This document shows positions 60,401 through 64,000 of a stretch of 64,000 bases of DNA, in pieces (positions within the stretch are counted from its first letter, which is position 1; every line of letters begins with the position of its first letter). This DNA is from Warburgia ugandensis. Its lineage: Eukaryota > Streptophyta > Magnoliopsida > Canellales > Canellaceae. The stretch covers positions 33,874,949 to 33,938,948 of the forward strand of contig CP141136.1 in assembly GCA_035236585.1 (NCBI GenBank), written 5' to 3'. Made by a program: the position numbers and the translations under genes. A model generated the notes under the pieces. That model saw only the letters and a list, made by a program, of their open reading frames with translations. It was not told the origin of the DNA and made no database searches.

Positions 60401-61946
60401 GAGTCAGATTATCCTACATAAGGATGATCAAAAGACCATGTAGTATGCACCCTTGATTAGAAAAATGACATTATACATATGATTTTGACAGATATATGTT
60501 GATCGAGACTATGGCGTATTTCAAGGAGTAAGAATACCTTATTGAGGTAGGTGGATTATTAAGAATGCCTTTACATGAAGATACATGTCTAATACATGAT
60601 CTTATGTTTTGAAGTATTGACATGTATGATACCAATATATTAAGGTAAATACCTCAAATTGAAATATGATCCAACCAAATGATGAGGAAAATAAGTATTA
60701 AATGGTCAAGTTGAGAATTGAGAACAACCCTAAGTGAATAGAAAAATAGAAAATATTCCAGCCTCCTAGTTAAATGCATGTGATAGTCCGATATGTATAA
60801 GTATTATTTTACATACAAGCTTGGAGGCTTGTGGTTTTGTTTTAAACAGTGCATAAGCCCGGGATGCTATGCTAAGAGAGTTAAGAGGGTTTGGCCACCC
60901 ACTCTCTCCGAAACTTGATGATGTTGAATACCAAGCCTAAGAAAGGCTAAAAGTCGGGTGGGGCAATTATGGGAAGGCCACCACTGTGACAGCCATGGTC
61001 CTCCCATAAGGACATGGATATTGTAATTTCCACTGAGAATGGTATAAGTGGATTATTGAACAGTTATCCCAAGGCTGCCAGACGGATCAGACTGCAAGCA
61101 TAGTAGTCCTTGATTATTTTGCATTATGATGCATATGAAATTGGCATAGTGAAATGCCTTAAGGGAGGGCATGATGAAATGCCAGGTAATTGTATATTAC
61201 CAATATTTTTCCCAAAAAGGGAAAATCCCAAGATAAGAATCGTCGAAATACAAATCTCCTATAATGAAAGGAGTTGATCAGTTTTGTATGGAAATGATTA
61301 TTGATTATTTTTACAATTTTAAAGGATATGTTCGTATATACTATGTATGTATAAAGGTGAACACAAATGACAAGGAAATGAGATGTTCCTATTAATAATA
61401 GTGGTCTATTAATGTGTTTATGATAGAATGAATTATGTGATAAGTGAATATTGAGATTCCCACTCAATAACTTACATTCTTATCCCCTACCAAGAGAGCT
61501 TGCTGAGATATTGTAAATGTTCAAATGTTTACAATATCTCAGATACAGAGAAGGAGACTTAGGAGCTCAAGACTTGAAGAACTAGTGAAGAATAAGTAAT
61601 AAGGGTATATTCCTTGAAACATTGTATAGAGAGCATGTATTATATTTAGAACTTTGTAATTTGAATTGTGTATTTGGACAAGTATTGTAAGGATACAATG
61701 GGTTATGTATCAGAACCACCTGATGGATCCTGAAGTTTAATAAAATCATATTCCTTCAATGGAATTTTATTTTTGTACACAAATTGTACTTATGTTATGT
61801 ATGAAGTGGTGACTTGGGTTTTCAAAACAAGTTTTAAAATAAAAGAATTTCCGCCATTTGTTTTGCAAATAAAAATTTACTAAGGGGACGCCCTTGCCTT
61901 TGAAAAATATATTATAAAATGTGTTTCCAAAACCCCAGTCGTCACA
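57488..61946 (+). mobile_element. 4.46-kb Tekay-type 5' LTR
   Basis: Starts TGTAATGACCCTGAATTTTTG and ends CCAGTCGTCACA, directly followed by a primer-binding site. It has the conserved block GGGATGCTATGCTAAG … GGTTTGGCCACCC (60861-60901) and the hairpin at 61504-61541. Large LTRs of this size are a known feature of Tekay/Del chromoviruses. Nothing in it looks inserted, although I could not align it throughout. An A run of 16 lies at about 59011-59026. No gene. Confidence 0.85.
61504..61541. repeat. LTR hairpin, longest copy
   Basis: TGAGATATTGTAAA (61504-61517) and TTTACAATATCTCA (61528-61541) form a perfect 14-bp stem with a 10-base loop, extended by one more C-G pair outside. It sits just after CTACCAAGAGAGCTTGC, about 400 bp before the LTR end. 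Confidence 0.9.
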
Positions 61947-61948
61947 GC

Positions 61949-61963
61949 TTGGTATCGTAGCCA
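61949..61963 (+). other. Primer-binding site (initiator-Met tRNA type)
   Basis: TTGGTATCGTAGCCA differs from the plant gypsy consensus TTGGTATCAGAGCCA at two bases. It starts two bases after the LTR end. Confidence 0.85.
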
Positions 61964-64000
61964 TTCATCCAAATACAAGACAATACCATCATGTCCAATA
62001 TGAAGATGAATATCTAATTAAAGGATGAGGATTAGTAAATGAATAAGAGGTAAGTTATTAGTTGATGAGAAGGAGTTATATGAATAAGACATAAGTTATT
62101 AGTTGATGAGAATGAGTTATGTGATAAACTCATTAGTTAAGAGATGAGTATAGAAGGAGTTGACTCATTAGTAAGGGATAAGTCTTGAAAGAGTAGCCTC
62201 AATTGTTGAAGAGTATGTAAAGAGTTGACTCATAGTGAGGAAAGAGTTAAACTCATTAGTTGAGGAATATGGAAGTAAAAGATGAGAATAAAAGAGTTAA
62301 ACTCATTAGTTAAGAATGAGTATAAAAAGAGTTATTATGAAGGAATAGTATAGTACAAGTAGATATTATTGGATGAAAGGACTAGAAATACTACTTAGCA
62401 AGTAAGAATTCCAATATAGGGAATAGTAAGATATAAAAATCAATAAGGAAAACATTACAATGGATGTAAGGTATGATGTTTAGGTCTAACCTAAAGTTCT
62501 CGAGTAAACATACATATGTATGAACAAAGTACACCAATACTAGTATGTATATGACCATTGCTAAGTGAAGGAATGGAGATAAAGAGAAAGAAGTGATAGA
62601 TTGGAAAATGTGATGGAAAAACTCCAACCTTATAGAAAAGGTGAAATGGAGATTTATGAGAAATAAAAGCCAAAGAGAAAACTTCAGAATTATTATAAAA
62701 ATAAAAATATATAATAAATATAAGTGTAAGAGTTATAATTGCTACATATATGGTATTATGACAATTATTAAATGAAATTAATCATCAAAATAGAGGAAAT
62801 TGAAGAGATAAGTGAGATAATTCAAAATTTTGTAAATGAGGATAGTTTTAAGTAAAGATGAATAAGGAGATAAGTAAGTAATTTCTCTCTAAACTTAGTA
62901 AAGGCAAAAGATTTAATAAAGAAATGATAAAATTTCAGAAACATAAAGAGATGGTCTTTATAAATGAAATGGGAGAAGATAGTTTGATATGTTAAAAGGG
63001 ACAAAAATATGATCCCAAAACTTATTAAGAAAGACAATTAAACCATTATGATGTATGGTTAACAAAGAAATTATAGCCCTATTGATGGAACAACAAATAT
63101 GAAATTCCTAAGATATAAATGAAATTGGTATGATAAATTAATTATGGAAATTAGCACAAAAGAATTTTCAAGGATTAGAGAAATATTGATATGATAACTT
63201 GGGAATATTGAAAATAATATTGGGATTATAGTAAAGAGAAGTACAATTGATGGTGAAACAATTTTGGGCAATAGATAGAAATATTGATATGATGAATTGA
63301 GAAAATATAGTTATGGATTATCATGAAGAAGAGTACATTTATTGATCAAGAAAATAAAGAACTAAATATGAATAGAGATATTAATTCCACTTACATGATA
63401 TAGTGATGATATTGAAAGATTTAAGGAATATAATGAGGAAACTATATTTTTGGAGGAAGGTTGAGATAAAACATGAGAAATGAAGACCTATAAACAAATA
63501 GTAATATCTAAACTTAAGTGTAGAGTTTGGAAAATAAGCTGATTATGAATAAGTCATAAATCCAAATTTTTGGAGAAAGAAGTGGTTAGAACTTTAAGAT
63601 ATTTTGAGATTTTCAATCTTACATGAGATTGAATGAGAAAATATCTATAATAGTTGAGGAAAAGAACATCAAATTATTTGAATGAGCTGAAAGAACAAAT
63701 GTTAAGGATTAAGGAGTGATTATAGAAATTTACAAGATGAAAATAACGACTTTCTTTGGGAAAAGAAAATGGAAAGATCAATGGAAGGATGCATTGAACA
63801 TAAAAGAGTTTATTAAGGAAATTTATTACCCTTTTCACCTATAAGGATGCATTGAACATAAATGATGTTGAGGAAATTAAGTATTTTTTTTTCTATAAGG
63901 ATGAACATTTTCAAAATTTATTATTATTATTTGAGAATTGGAAATACAACATCAAAATATAGAATCAAAACAAAATTTAAGTTCTATGAGTTGGATAAAT
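61964..64000 (+). mobile_element. Internal region of the element, purine-rich and without gag motif so far
   Basis: Follows the primer-binding site to the window edge. The plus strand is strongly purine-rich. 62040-62330 repeats short units such as GAGTTAAACTCATTAGT and ATTAGTTGATGAGAA. No gag core or zinc knuckle was found in any plus frame, and the minus-strand frames here (60-102 codons) are AT-rich shadows. It may be a long untranslated leader or strongly mutated gag. The rest of the element lies outside the window. Confidence 0.55.

Noticed and set aside
61159-61467. 102-codon minus-strand frame
   Set aside because: AT-rich, antisense to the LTR, no motif.

Overview
This is plant nuclear DNA, from an angiosperm with a repeat-rich genome. 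It is AT-rich and dominated by decayed, nested LTR retrotransposons. It holds one convincing protein-coding gene: an intact, intronless MBF1c-type transcriptional co-activator at 38351-38803 (minus strand). I cannot name the species. I found no bacterial-type operon, CRISPR array, rRNA gene or intact tRNA gene.

Layout. (1) 1-32140 is one nest. A plus-strand Ty3/gypsy element of chromovirus (Tekay/Del) type, called A here, supplies gag, protease, RT and RNase H remnants (1021-4310), an integrase remnant (4311-4775), the pol C-terminus (14769-14919) and a 3' LTR (14955-19876 plus 30724-31173). A second LTR family, F2 (ends TGTTGTC / CTTATCA on the plus strand), interrupts pol at 4776-14768 and itself hosts minus-strand Tekay-type LTRs (B and C). 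Another minus-strand Tekay LTR (D, 19877-30723) sits inside A's 3' LTR, contains a solo F2 LTR flanked by ATTAG duplications, and carries a large direct duplication. The junction arrangement at 29553-32140 recurs at 1-2090. (2) 32141-38030 is low-copy or unassigned DNA with copia-like and short LTR-like repeats. (3) 38351-39290 is MBF1c plus its promoter: a TATA box, two perfect heat-shock-element dimers and an ABRE/G-box. A 120-bp tandem repeat lies just upstream. (4) 39652-47728 is a minus-strand gypsy element G with a matching TATTA target duplication, ending 849 bp from the MBF1c start codon. (5) 48223-64000 holds a plus-strand LTR, a tRNA-like SINE head, a solo LTR with AGGGG duplications (52344-55110), about 1.7 kb of unassigned DNA, and a 4.46-kb 5' LTR with primer-binding site running into an element that leaves the window.

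How it works together: MBF1c is the only gene likely to act for the host. Everything else is transposon sediment, mostly dead, with frameshifts, stops and deletions. LTR ends, primer-binding sites, polypurine tracts and 5-bp target duplications allow the order of insertions to be read. I found no new defence or metabolic system. The items most worth a second look are a base-paired hairpin conserved by compensatory changes near the 3' end of the Tekay LTRs, the heat-shock promoter of MBF1c next to a retroelement, and the duplicated nested locus.
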